Below are positions 8,651 through 17,058 of a DNA stretch of 64,000 bases, one piece after another (the stretch's first letter is position 1; each line of letters begins with the position of its first letter). The position numbers and the translations under genes are program-made. The notes under the pieces were generated by a model. It did no database searches, was not told where the DNA came from, and worked only from the letters and a program-made list of their open reading frames with translations. The DNA comes from an uncultured Alphaproteobacteria bacterium (GTDB lineage: Bacteria > Pseudomonadota > Alphaproteobacteria > Rhodobacterales > Rhodobacteraceae), in assembly GCA_929200255.1 (NCBI GenBank), contig CAKMYZ010000009.1:62001-126000 (forward strand). Reading direction: 5' to 3'.

Positions 8651-9151
8651 TCAGCCGCGGCGCAGCTTTGCCGCCTTCTTGATCAGCATATCGCGTTTGA
8701 CCCGTGTCAGCCGGTCAAAGAACATCTTGCCCGCAAGGTGATCAATCTGGTGCTGTACAGAGGTGGCCCACAGTCCCACAAAATCCTGCCGGTCCCATTG
8801 CCCTTCGCTATTGAGGAAGCGCACAGTCACGGCCCTTGGACGGGTCACCTTTGCCCAGACGCCTGGCAAATTTGGCGAACCTTCCTGATACTCGCGCGGT
8901 TCAACACTGCTGTGCAGGATCGAAGGGTTGGCCATACGGATCGCCTGGCCACGGGTATCGGACGCATCCACAACCGCAAGTGCCATGTCGATCCCTAATT
9001 GCGGGGCAGTAAGGCCAACGCCGGGCATCCGGTCCATGGCGAGAATCATCTCATCCCAGATCGCGCACACCTCATCGGTGATCGATGCAACCGGAGTGGC
9101 CGGTTTGCGCAAGGCGGGGTGTGGCCACATCACAAAGGGACGGTGGCTCAT
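8651..9151 (-). CDS. Peptide deformylase-like protein that has lost catalytic residues
   Basis: This 166-residue protein keeps the deformylase fold and two of its motifs (GVGLTAPQ at 44-51; two histidines of the HxxxH site at 134 and 138). However, the metal-ligand cysteine of EGCLS is replaced by Ser92 (EGSPN) and the catalytic glutamate of HEIDH is Gln135 (HQIDH). Known chemistry of the family requires both, so it is very likely inactive as a deformylase. It overlaps def2 by 4 bases and lies 22 bases before fmt. It may have a binding or regulatory role, or be decaying, though the open frame and length are intact. Confidence 0.9.
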   Translation of the reverse strand: MSHRPFVMWPHPALRKPATPVASITDEVCAIWDEMILAMDRMPGVGLTAPQLGIDMALAVVDASDTRGQAIRMANPSILHSSVEPREYQEGSPNLPGVWAKVTRPRAVTVRFLNSEGQWDRQDFVGLWATSVQHQIDHLAGKMFFDRLTRVKRDMLIKKAAKLRRG

Positions 9152-9609
9152 ATCAATGTCCCTGTCTGATTGATCATTTTGCCATCAAGGTGGTCCAGCT
9201 CGTGACAGATGCAAACGGCCTGCACCCCCTCAAAACGGCCCCGAAGCTGTGCGCCGTCCATGTCCTGCCATACCAGTTCCAACCAAGCCGGGCGCGCAAC
9301 CTCAAAGGTTTTGTCAGGAATCGAAAGGCAACCCTCTTCCCCTGAGACCAGTTCAGAGGATTGTGCCACAATTTCAGGGTTGATGAATACCATCGGTGCG
9401 GGCTCGCCCTCTTTCCAATCCGTATCGACAACAAATACACGCCTGCTGACGCCCACCTGCGGTGCAGCAAGACCGCGACCGGGCGCCGCATACATCGTCT
9501 CGAACATGTCGAGAACCAATGTGGAAAGGTCTTCGTCAAAGCTCTCAATCGGCGGGGCGACCTGCAAGAGCACCAGATCACCATCATAGCGCAATGGGCG
9601 GACTGCCAC
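9148..9609 (-). CDS. Second peptide deformylase, short form
   Basis: A 153-residue paralogue with all three catalytic motifs intact: GRGLAAPQ (44-51), EEGCLSIP with Cys94, and CHELDH with His136, Glu137 and His140. It should remove the formyl group from nascent N-terminal methionine using a bound metal. It is about 20 residues shorter than its upstream neighbour because it lacks the C-terminal helix. It starts 4 bases after the first def stop and overlaps def3 by 4 bases. Whether it works on ribosome-bound peptides, like organellar-type deformylases, or on something else is not visible. Confidence 0.9.
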   Translation of the reverse strand: MAVRPLRYDGDLVLLQVAPPIESFDEDLSTLVLDMFETMYAAPGRGLAAPQVGVSRRVFVVDTDWKEGEPAPMVFINPEIVAQSSELVSGEEGCLSIPDKTFEVARPAWLELVWQDMDGAQLRGRFEGVQAVCICHELDHLDGKMINQTGTLI

Positions 9610-9613
9610 GGGG

Positions 9614-10135
9614 CTACCCTCGCGCCATTTCGCGTTTGAGCTTTTGCATCTTGCGGGTGATCATCTGACGCTTGAGCGGCTTGAGGTAGTCGATAAACAG
9701 TTTGCCTTCCAGATGATCAATCTCATGTTGCACACAGGTCGCCCACAGCCCGTCGAAACGCTCGCGCTTGGTCTTTCCGTCGACATCCATCCATTGGACT
9801 TCAACCTCTGCCGGACGCTCGACCTCGGCATATTGTTCCGGGATCGACAGGCAACCCTCATCGTAGACGCTTCGCTCGTCCGAGGTCCAGACAACCTGCG
9901 GATTGACCAGGACCATCGGTTCGGGTGTCGCTGCATCTTCTTTGGCGCAATCCATCACGATCATACGCTTCATCACCGCGACTTGCGGTGCTGCAAGGCC
10001 TATGCCCGGCGCGTCATACATGGTTTCCAGCATGTCATCTGCCAGGCGGCGCAGATCATCGCTGATTTCGGCCACAGGGGCCGCAACCTTCTTGAGCCTT
10101 GGATCAGGATGAATGAGGATATTTCGCAATGCCAT
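9614..10135 (-). CDS. def: Peptide deformylase, canonical copy
   Basis: The 173-residue enzyme has the full family signature: GIGLAAPQ (44-51), EGCLSIP with metal ligand Cys95, and QHEIDH with His137, catalytic Glu138 and His141. Length and the C-terminal basic helix (KMQKLKREMARG), which in this family helps ribosome docking, are normal. It removes N-formyl groups co-translationally. It is the first gene of the def-def2-def3-fmt unit, and therefore the likely main housekeeping deformylase among three tandem copies. Confidence 0.96.
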   Translation of the reverse strand: MALRNILIHPDPRLKKVAAPVAEISDDLRRLADDMLETMYDAPGIGLAAPQVAVMKRMIVMDCAKEDAATPEPMVLVNPQVVWTSDERSVYDEGCLSIPEQYAEVERPAEVEVQWMDVDGKTKRERFDGLWATCVQHEIDHLEGKLFIDYLKPLKRQMITRKMQKLKREMARG

Positions 10136-10244
10136 AGCGGTGATCTAATCCGTCCCAGCGCGCATCGCAAGCAACACGCGAAATTCGACTTGAACACCAG
10201 CGCACATCCCCGCAGTTTGGCGCGACAAGAACCGGAGCACACAG

Positions 10245-11414
10245 ATGACATTCGACCACACGCCAGATCGCCGCAACACACACTGCGTAAAATGGGACAG
10301 TATGGAGGCGCTCTATGGTGTCAGCCCGGATGAGGGCATCTCCATGTGGGTGGCCGATATGGAGTTCCCCGCAGCACCCTGCATCCAGCAGGCCGTGCAG
10401 GATATGGTGGATCACGGTGTCTATGGATACTTTGGCGATGACAGCAAGTATAAAGCGGCCATTCAGTGGTGGATGGGTACACGGCACAATTGGCAGATCG
10501 ACCCGTCCTGGATTTTTACCACCCATGGGTTGGTCAACGGCACGGCCATGTGCATCGATGCATTTACCAAACCCGGTGACGGCGTTGTCCTGTTCACCCC
10601 TGTGTATCACGCTTTTGCACGGGTCATTCACGCCGCAGACCGTCAGGTCGTTGAGTGTGAGTTGGTCAATAAGGATGGCCGCTACGAGATGGATTTCACC
10701 ACCTACGATGCCCAGATGACCGGCAACGAACGGATGGTGATCCTGTGTTCACCGCATAACCCCGGTGGGCGCGTCTGGACCAAGGCAGAGTTGCAGGCCG
10801 TCGCCGCCTTTGCCAAACGTCATGAGCTGATCCTCGTCTCCGACGAAATTCATCACGACCTGACCATGCCTGGCCAGACCCATATACCGATGTCGCATAT
10901 CGATGGGATCACCGACCGTCTGGTGATGATGACGGCAACCACAAAAACCTTCAACATCGCTGGCAGTCACTCTGGCAATGTCATTATCGAAGACCCCGAC
11001 CTGCGTGCACAATTCAGCAAACGCATGGCGGCAATGGGCCTGTCGGCAAACAGCTTTGGGATTTTCATGGCAACGGCGGCCTATTCACCAGAGGGTGCAG
11101 AATGGGTCGACGGGCTGCGTGCCTACCTTGACACCAATCGCAAAATTTTTGACGATGGCGTGAACGCCATTCCGGGCCTTGCCTCAATGAATCTTGAAGC
11201 GACCTATCTGGCTTGGGTGGATTTTGCGAACACCGGAATGACGCGGCAGGAATTCACCGCCCGCGTGCAACAGACAGCCAAGATCGCTGCCAATCACGGC
11301 CCAACATTTGGCAAAGGTGGCGACAGTTTCCTGCGGTTCAATCTGGGTGCACCACGCGCGCAGATAGAAGACGCCGTCGCGCGGCTTCAATCGGCATTTA
11401 GCGATCTTCAGTGA
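10245..11414 (+). CDS. MalY/PatB-type PLP-dependent C-S beta-lyase
   Basis: A 389-residue fold-type I pyridoxal-phosphate enzyme of the MalY/PatB group, which cleaves cystathionine or related beta-C-S bonds. Signs: the early WVADMEFP motif, SPHNPGGRVW (about 167-176), the cofactor-contacting SDEIHHD, and the PLP lysine in ATTKTFNIAG (about 230). Length fits the family. It is transcribed alone, divergent from def with a 109-base gap. Substrate could be cystathionine, cysteine conjugates or another thioether; sequence alone does not decide. Confidence 0.88.
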   Translation: MTFDHTPDRRNTHCVKWDSMEALYGVSPDEGISMWVADMEFPAAPCIQQAVQDMVDHGVYGYFGDDSKYKAAIQWWMGTRHNWQIDPSWIFTTHGLVNGTAMCIDAFTKPGDGVVLFTPVYHAFARVIHAADRQVVECELVNKDGRYEMDFTTYDAQMTGNERMVILCSPHNPGGRVWTKAELQAVAAFAKRHELILVSDEIHHDLTMPGQTHIPMSHIDGITDRLVMMTATTKTFNIAGSHSGNVIIEDPDLRAQFSKRMAAMGLSANSFGIFMATAAYSPEGAEWVDGLRAYLDTNRKIFDDGVNAIPGLASMNLEATYLAWVDFANTGMTRQEFTARVQQTAKIAANHGPTFGKGGDSFLRFNLGAPRAQIEDAVARLQSAFSDLQ

Positions 11415-11420
11415 TAGCCC

Positions 11421-11768
11421 TTAGTGCTCAATCAATCCGGCAGGCACGAAGTCGGGACGGACGAAATCCGCAGCAGGCTTATCCGCAACCGGGGTCAGCC
11501 ACTTAAACTCGAACACGCGTTCGTCATCCTCATCAATCGAGGACACCACGAGGCATTGATACAGATGCTTGGGGCCATCATAGATGTCGACATGCCCACG
11601 CAAACGCTCTGATCCTTCCAGATCAAGGGCAAAGCCCCCATCCCAAAACCGACGGATGCGATAGGTGTCATCCCCGTCATGGACCGACAACCGATCTTTG
11701 CGTTTCAGCGCAGCTTTGCGCGCTTCTTCCAGTCCCAGCTGAACTGCATCAGGCAAAAACGAATACAT
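11421..11768 (-). CDS. Small conserved-looking protein of unknown function
   Basis: A 115-residue soluble product, charged, with a central block RIRRFWDGGFALDLEG and an acidic stretch SSIDEDDERVFEFKW; it might be a small beta-rich protein. No family recognised. GGAGG lies 6 bases before the ATG at 11768 (MYSFLPDAV), which decides this start over ATG at 11774, where there would be no spacer. It ends head to head with the MalY-type gene (6 bases apart) and follows cobM by 89 bases including a hairpin, so it is probably separately expressed. Confidence 0.65.
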   Translation of the reverse strand: MYSFLPDAVQLGLEEARKAALKRKDRLSVHDGDDTYRIRRFWDGGFALDLEGSERLRGHVDIYDGPKHLYQCLVVSSIDEDDERVFEFKWLTPVADKPAADFVRPDFVPAGLIEH

Positions 11769-11824
11769 ACTCATCCTCCATGCACTGATCCAAAGATGAA
11801 CGCACAAAGGTAAATATCAAGTGA

Positions 11825-11845
11825 CAAAATGCGCCGCAATGCGGC
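11825..11845 (-). terminator. Hairpin after cobM
   Basis: On the minus strand, GCCGC-ATT-GCGGC forms a 5-bp G+C-rich hairpin 12 bases past the cobM stop, followed by GCATTTTG. It is a plausible weak terminator for the corrin-ring operon. Confidence 0.35.
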
Positions 11846-11857
11846 AACGCCTATAAA

Positions 11858-12625
11858 TTAAGCTTTCACACGTGGGCGCAACACATGCGGTTTGGCCGCA
11901 TCATAAAGCGCTGAGTCCGGAAAACCGTGCGAATCAGCCAAAGCAGGCCCCACAAGGATCAGCGCCGTGCGTGTGATCTTGGCGGCACGAACCTTTTCGC
12001 GCACATCCATCAGCGTGCCCCGGATGATCATCTGATCCGGCCAGCCCACCCGGTAAATGACCGCGACCGGGCAATCCTCACCATAGTAAGGTGCCAACTG
12101 CCGCTCAATCTCGCGCAGCGCACGGATGCCCAGATGAATGGCCAAGGTGGCGCCGGTCCGCGCAAAATTCTCAAGCGTCTCGCCCGCTGGCATCCCTGTT
12201 GATTTCATCGACATACGGGTGAGGATGATGGACTGGGCCACCTCGGGCACCGTCAACTCTGTCCCAAGGGCGGCGGCGGCGGCGGCATAAGCGGGCACAC
12301 CGGGGATAATCTGATAGCCAATCCCGTCCGCCTTTAGCCGCCTGATCTGCTCAGCAATCGCGCCATAAAGCGACGGATCACCCGAATGCACACGTGCCAC
12401 ATCCTGACCTTTGGCATGCGCCTTCAAAATCTCACCATGGGTATCGTCCAGGGTCATGGGCGCGGTATCCATGACCAGCGCACCCTCTGGCGCGCAGGCC
12501 ACAACCTCAGCAGGGACAAGCGACCCTGCGTATAGACAGACCGGGCAGGCACCAATCACCCGCGCGGCTTTCAACGTCAGCAGTTCGGGATCACCCGGAC
12601 CCGCCCCAATAAAGTATACAGTCAT
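11858..12625 (-). CDS. cobM: Precorrin-4 C11-methyltransferase
   Basis: This 255-residue SAM-dependent methyltransferase adds the C11 methyl group to precorrin-4 on the way to the corrin ring. The tetrapyrrole-methylase fold shows in MTVYFIGAGPGDPELLTLKA, the substrate/SAM loop VHSGDPSLYG and IIPGVPAYAAAAA. The start at 12625 matches the family N-terminus; in-frame codons upstream would extend into the preceding gene. It is the last gene of the minus-strand cobalamin operon, starting 55 bases after the CbiG-CobJ gene. Confidence 0.95.
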   Translation of the reverse strand: MTVYFIGAGPGDPELLTLKAARVIGACPVCLYAGSLVPAEVVACAPEGALVMDTAPMTLDDTHGEILKAHAKGQDVARVHSGDPSLYGAIAEQIRRLKADGIGYQIIPGVPAYAAAAAALGTELTVPEVAQSIILTRMSMKSTGMPAGETLENFARTGATLAIHLGIRALREIERQLAPYYGEDCPVAVIYRVGWPDQMIIRGTLMDVREKVRAAKITRTALILVGPALADSHGFPDSALYDAAKPHVLRPRVKA

Positions 12626-12680
12626 GGTCGTGCTCCCTCGGGATGGCGGGTGGGGCGGATTTCGCGGCAGCGAAACAGCG

Positions 12681-14489
12681 TCATCCTGCCAGATCCCCAT
12701 CAATTTTGCGGGCATAGCCTCGCGGCGTGTACATGCGCGGCCCCTCTCCCAATGCTGCCAACCGCGAATGCGACGATCCAATCAGAACAACTGTCAGCAT
12801 ATCCACCTCGTCCACGTCCAGTGCATCAAGGCGACGATAGCGGATGTGTTCTTCCGGACGCCCCAAAGATGAGGCCAGCATCACAGGTGTGTCCGCCGGG
12901 CGGTGCTGCAGCAGAATATCGCGCGCCTCAGCAAACAGTGTCCGGCGGCGCATGGACACCGGGTTATAGAAGGCAATGACAAAATCACCCTCTACCGCAG
13001 CGCGCAGGCGTTTCACAATATCTTCCCGCGGGGTCAGCAAATCGGACAAGGATATCGCACAGAAATCATGGCCCAGCGGCGCACCTGCTCTTGCTGCTGC
13101 CCCTTGCAGCGCACTCACCCCCGGTGAACAAATCACATCCACACGGCGGGCCGCATCAGAAACACCCATCGCATCGGGCCCACGGTCCAAAAGTTCAAAC
13201 ACCAGCGCCCCCATGGCATAGATGCCCGCATCGCCAGAGCAGACCAACGCGACGTTCTTACCCTTGCCCGCCTGCTCCAGCGCATAACGACAGCGGTCCT
13301 CTTCGCCGCCCAAGGGAAAGTCGGATCGGTCTTTGCCAACGGCCAATGGTCCCAGCAAATCGATATAGAGGCCATAGCCAACCAACTCTTCCGCCTCGGT
13401 GATAAGCCGCGACACTTCAGGCGTGCGCCAGGCGGCCTGTCCCGGACCGATACCAACAACTGACAACCGACCACGCGCCCGGCCCCGCAGTGCAGTCAGC
13501 GGTGCTGGGGACACGACCACGGCACAGGTCGCATTGGCTGTCTTGCGCTTGGTGATCAGGAATACCCCATCAGGGCCCGCTTGCGCCAACGCTGCGGCCT
13601 CCGCCACACCATGGGTGCCCACTTCAGCGAAAACGACATCCGACGGGTTTGCCAGCCGCGACGTTTCGGCCTCAAGCTCTTCAGCCTCAAACAGGCGCAA
13701 TGGCACGTCAAATTGTTGTGCCAATGCGATGATTGCAGGCTCATCCGCCTTAAGCGTAATCGTATTGACGGAATGGACCGCCTCTGCGGCGACGCCTGCT
13801 TCACCAAGAACCTCACGGACAAGGCCCGCCAATTCCTCGGGTGGACAATTCCGCGCACAGCCAACCCCAAGGGTCAGGCGCTGCGGGGCGAACTGCAAAT
13901 GGGCAGGGCCAAGATCCTGTTGCGCGTCCATCGTGCAAGAGATGCGCAGACCATCCCCGGCAGGCAGGCCCGCCAACCATGGGGCATCGCCCACCACGGC
14001 GGCACCCTGCCCTGCCAAAAGCGCGGCCATCGCGCCCTTGGCATCACCTCGGTTGATCAATCGCCATCCTGCCGGTGGCTCATCCAGAGCCACGCCGAGC
14101 GCCACATCGCCAGCGGTTGTCACCGCCGCCACCGCCTCCAAAGTGGCGGCGATCTCTGCGGCCAGCTTGTTGGCCCCGCGATGCCCGCCCAAAAGCGGAA
14201 CAACAACGGCACCATCATCCGACACTGCAATCACCGGAGGCTCGACCGTTTTATCCGCCAAAAGGGGTGCGACCGCCCGGATAAGAATGCCTGATGCGCA
14301 AACGCCAACGATCGGCACGCCGGCCGCGAATAAAACGCGCGCGTGATCAAGCGCATGCGCAAAGAACGCATCGGCCTGATCAACACGGCCTTCGCGGCCA
14401 TGCACCTGCGCGCCCAATGTGGCCGCAATCCGATGAGCGGTCGCTTCACCGGATCGGGACAAGGCCAGTACGACGGGTTTTAAAGCCAT
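12681..14489 (-). CDS. cobJ: CbiG-CobJ fusion: precorrin-3B C17-methyltransferase with CbiG-like N-terminus
   Basis: A 602-residue two-part protein. About residues 1-330 match CbiG: the N-terminal domain with GVCASGILIRAVAPLLADK and PLLGGHRGANKLAAEIA, and the CobE/CbiG C-terminal domain starting near TLGVGCARNC. From about 340 it is a complete CobJ tetrapyrrole methylase: LSVVGIGPGQAAWRTPE, CSGDAGIYAMG, CSPGVSALQGAAARAGAPLG, FYNPVSMRRR. CobJ methylates C17 and contracts the ring; CbiG in the anaerobic route opens the lactone, so its presence in a CobI/CobN-type pathway is notable. It overlaps cobI by 10 bases. Confidence 0.93.
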   Translation of the reverse strand: MALKPVVLALSRSGEATAHRIAATLGAQVHGREGRVDQADAFFAHALDHARVLFAAGVPIVGVCASGILIRAVAPLLADKTVEPPVIAVSDDGAVVVPLLGGHRGANKLAAEIAATLEAVAAVTTAGDVALGVALDEPPAGWRLINRGDAKGAMAALLAGQGAAVVGDAPWLAGLPAGDGLRISCTMDAQQDLGPAHLQFAPQRLTLGVGCARNCPPEELAGLVREVLGEAGVAAEAVHSVNTITLKADEPAIIALAQQFDVPLRLFEAEELEAETSRLANPSDVVFAEVGTHGVAEAAALAQAGPDGVFLITKRKTANATCAVVVSPAPLTALRGRARGRLSVVGIGPGQAAWRTPEVSRLITEAEELVGYGLYIDLLGPLAVGKDRSDFPLGGEEDRCRYALEQAGKGKNVALVCSGDAGIYAMGALVFELLDRGPDAMGVSDAARRVDVICSPGVSALQGAAARAGAPLGHDFCAISLSDLLTPREDIVKRLRAAVEGDFVIAFYNPVSMRRRTLFAEARDILLQHRPADTPVMLASSLGRPEEHIRYRRLDALDVDEVDMLTVVLIGSSHSRLAALGEGPRMYTPRGYARKIDGDLAG

Positions 14490-15181
14490 GGATCGGCCCC
14501 TTTTGTCAGCAGTATCATCGAAAAATATGGTGCGGTATCGGGGGCTTCGGCCAATGGCAGAACCACCTCTTCCGGCAGGGTGGCGCGTTCCACGTATACA
14601 GCGCCCTCGGTTAGGCCAAGGTCGTCAATGACCGCTCGTAACTTCGGCAGATGGCGGCCAACCTTCATGATAACGACACTTTCCGCGCCCTCGATCCGGG
14701 CGCGCAGTTCCGCCTCGGGCAATGGGCCCGGCAGCACGGTCAAACGCTCGTTCCGCGCGGCAAGCGGCAGGCCCGCACGGGCAGCACAGGCGGTAACAGA
14801 GGTAACGCCGGGCACGATCTCAACCCGGTAGGCCTCTGAGAGCCGCGCGAAAAGATACATGAAAGAGCCATAAAAGAACGGGTCACCCTCGCAAAGGCAC
14901 ACAACATCCTGCCCTTGATCCAGAACAGCAGCGATCTCAGCAGCTCCCTGGTCATAGGCTGCCTGCGCCGGTGCGCGCGCGACCGACATCGGCACATCCA
15001 TGACGATTTCGCGCACATTTGCGGGGATCAGTTCAGCGGCAATGGACCGGGCAAAGCTCGCGGCACCAGCCAGCGTGGGGTAGGCCAGCACCTCTGCGCC
15101 CTCAATCAGGCGAGCGGCGCGCAGCGTCATCAGATCCGGGGCGCCCGGCCCCAGCCCCACACCATACAGAACACCGCTCAT
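14480..15181 (-). CDS. cobI: Precorrin-2 C20-methyltransferase
   Basis: A 233-residue SAM-dependent enzyme that methylates C20 of precorrin-2, the first committed corrin step. Motifs: GVGLGPGAPDLMTLRAAR at the N-terminus, CEGDPFFYGSFMYLF and IVPGVTSVTACAARAGLPLA. The start at 15181 forms an ATGA overlap with the cobL stop, which rules out the longer frame and implies coupled translation. Downstream it overlaps the CbiG-CobJ gene. Confidence 0.95.
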   Translation of the reverse strand: MSGVLYGVGLGPGAPDLMTLRAARLIEGAEVLAYPTLAGAASFARSIAAELIPANVREIVMDVPMSVARAPAQAAYDQGAAEIAAVLDQGQDVVCLCEGDPFFYGSFMYLFARLSEAYRVEIVPGVTSVTACAARAGLPLAARNERLTVLPGPLPEAELRARIEGAESVVIMKVGRHLPKLRAVIDDLGLTEGAVYVERATLPEEVVLPLAEAPDTAPYFSMILLTKGADPWL

Positions 15182-16380
15182 CTTTTTACAAGGCTCCACT
15201 GCGTGACCGGCATCAGCGGCCGCCACCCGGTCAACCGGCCCACCGGTTCGGCCCGATGCACAGAAAGTTTCACCAGATCGCCGCCAAGCGCCTTGTGCAG
15301 TGCGATCAGTTCAACCTCACTTTCCAAGGTGACGGCATTGGCGACCATACGGCCCAACGGGCGCAGGGCGGCCCATGCGGCGTCAAAGGTCTCGCGGCTC
15401 AAGCCGCCGCCAATGAAAATCGCGTCAGGTGCATCAAGCCCCTCCAGCGCGTCCGGCACGGACCCTTCGATCAGTTCCAGCTTTGGCACACCGAGCGCCA
15501 GCGCATTTGCGGCAGCCATCGCGCGTCTGTCAGCGCGCGGCTCAATCCCCACAGCACGCGCGTAACGCGCGGCCCGCATCCATTCGATCGCCACGGACCC
15601 ACAGCCACAGCCAATGTCCCACAGCAGCGCACCACGCATCGGCATGAGTTTTGCAACCGTCGCCGCGCGGACCTCTTGCTTGGTCATGGTGCCATCAGAT
15701 TGGAAGAGATTATCGGCAAGCCCCGGCACACGCGGCAAAAGGGCGGCGTTGGGGGCCGCAATGCACTCAACAGCAAGCGTGTTGAAGGCGGGCACCCTAT
15801 GCCGCCAGCTCTCAGCAGTGCCATCAAAGCGTTGTTCGTCCTTGCCACCCATTGCGGCAAGCACGGTCATCCTGGAGCCGCCAAACCCGCGATCTGTCAG
15901 GAACTGCGCGATCTGCCCCGGCGTTTCCGCCCCGGTCGTCAAAACCAGCAAGCGCGCGTCCGGTTGAATGAAGGCAATCATCTGTTCAACCGGGCGACCG
16001 TGCACAGTCAGCGTTTCCACATCAGGCAAGGACCAGCCCATCCGGGCAGCGGCCAGTTGAAAGGCAGAAAGCTGCGGGTGGTAGATGATCTCTGACGGAT
16101 CAATCGACCGGCCAATCCGCGCGCCCACCGAGAACCAAAGCGGATCACCGGTGGCCAGCACAACAACGCGGCGCCCACGTAGACCCTCTATCGTATCAAT
16201 CAGCGCATCAAACGGGTGCGGCCACGCCAACCGCTCGGCGGTCAGGTTTTGTGCAAGCGTGTGATGACGGTCACCCCCGATGATAAATTCCGCAGCCTCA
16301 ACAACAGCACGTGTTGCCGGGACAAGACCCTCCATGCCGTCCTCGCCAATGCCGATGATATGCAGCCAAGGGTCAGTCAT
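15178..16380 (-). CDS. cobL: Precorrin-6Y C5,15-methyltransferase (decarboxylating)
   Basis: A 400-residue bifunctional enzyme. The N-terminal half is a CbiE-type tetrapyrrole methylase (IIGIGEDGMEGL; LATGDPLWFSVGARI) and the C-terminal half a CbiT-type Rossmann methylase with its SAM loop DIGCGCGSVAIEW near residue 240. Together they methylate C5 and C15 and remove the acetate carboxyl of precorrin-6B. Length is that of the fused CobL form. It overlaps cobH by 8 bases and cobI by 4. Confidence 0.95.
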   Translation of the reverse strand: MTDPWLHIIGIGEDGMEGLVPATRAVVEAAEFIIGGDRHHTLAQNLTAERLAWPHPFDALIDTIEGLRGRRVVVLATGDPLWFSVGARIGRSIDPSEIIYHPQLSAFQLAAARMGWSLPDVETLTVHGRPVEQMIAFIQPDARLLVLTTGAETPGQIAQFLTDRGFGGSRMTVLAAMGGKDEQRFDGTAESWRHRVPAFNTLAVECIAAPNAALLPRVPGLADNLFQSDGTMTKQEVRAATVAKLMPMRGALLWDIGCGCGSVAIEWMRAARYARAVGIEPRADRRAMAAANALALGVPKLELIEGSVPDALEGLDAPDAIFIGGGLSRETFDAAWAALRPLGRMVANAVTLESEVELIALHKALGGDLVKLSVHRAEPVGRLTGWRPLMPVTQWSLVKR

Positions 16381-17053
16381 CTTCGGGTAACCCCGCTGCC
16401 AATGCGTTCACAACCGCCGAGGCCATCGCCGAGCCACCACGCCGCCCTCGCAGGGCGACAAATTCGCAGCCACGCGGATTTGCGGCGAGTTCTGCTTTGC
16501 TTTCAGCGGCACCGACAAAGCCAACTGGAAAACCGAGGATAACCGCCGGTTTGGGCCAACCGTCGTCGAGCAGCTCAAGCAGATGAAACAGCGCGGTCGG
16601 CGCATTGCCGATGGCAACAACCGCCCCTTCAATATGATCCCGCCAAAGCTCAACCGCAGCCGCCGATCGCGTGTTGTTGATCTGAGCAGCGTGTTCAGGC
16701 ACCGAGGCATGGTTCAAGGTCACGACCACTTTATTGTCAGCGGGCAGATAGCGACGAATGATCCCAGCGCCCACCATTTCGCAATCACACAGGATCGGCG
16801 CACCGCCCTTCAGTGCGGCATGTCCCGCCGCTGCCGCCTCAGGCGAAAACGCCAGCCGGTCCGCGATTTCTACCATGCCGCAGGCATGGATGAGCCGGGT
16901 GATGATCGGCTGCATGGCAGGCGCAAACCGCTCCAGCCGCGCCTCCGCCCGCACGGTGGCAAAGCTTTGCGCGTAGATCGCTTGTGGGTTTGTCTCGTAG
17001 GGGCGCAATGGCGGGCCTTTGTCTATGGTTGCAAGCGCCGGAGCATCCGGCAT
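16373..17053 (-). CDS. cobH: Precorrin-8X methylmutase
   Basis: The 226-residue enzyme moves the C11 methyl group to C12, giving hydrogenobyrinate. Family marks: YETNPQAIYAQSFATVR near the N-terminus, the active-site His in RLIHACGM (about 55), CDCEMVGAGI, and GFPVGFVGAAESKAEL. Normal length. It starts 5 bases after the cbiX stop and overlaps cobL by 8 bases within the operon. Confidence 0.96.
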   Translation of the reverse strand: MPDAPALATIDKGPPLRPYETNPQAIYAQSFATVRAEARLERFAPAMQPIITRLIHACGMVEIADRLAFSPEAAAAGHAALKGGAPILCDCEMVGAGIIRRYLPADNKVVVTLNHASVPEHAAQINNTRSAAAVELWRDHIEGAVVAIGNAPTALFHLLELLDDGWPKPAVILGFPVGFVGAAESKAELAANPRGCEFVALRGRRGGSAMASAVVNALAAGLPEDD

Positions 17054-17058
17054 GATGA

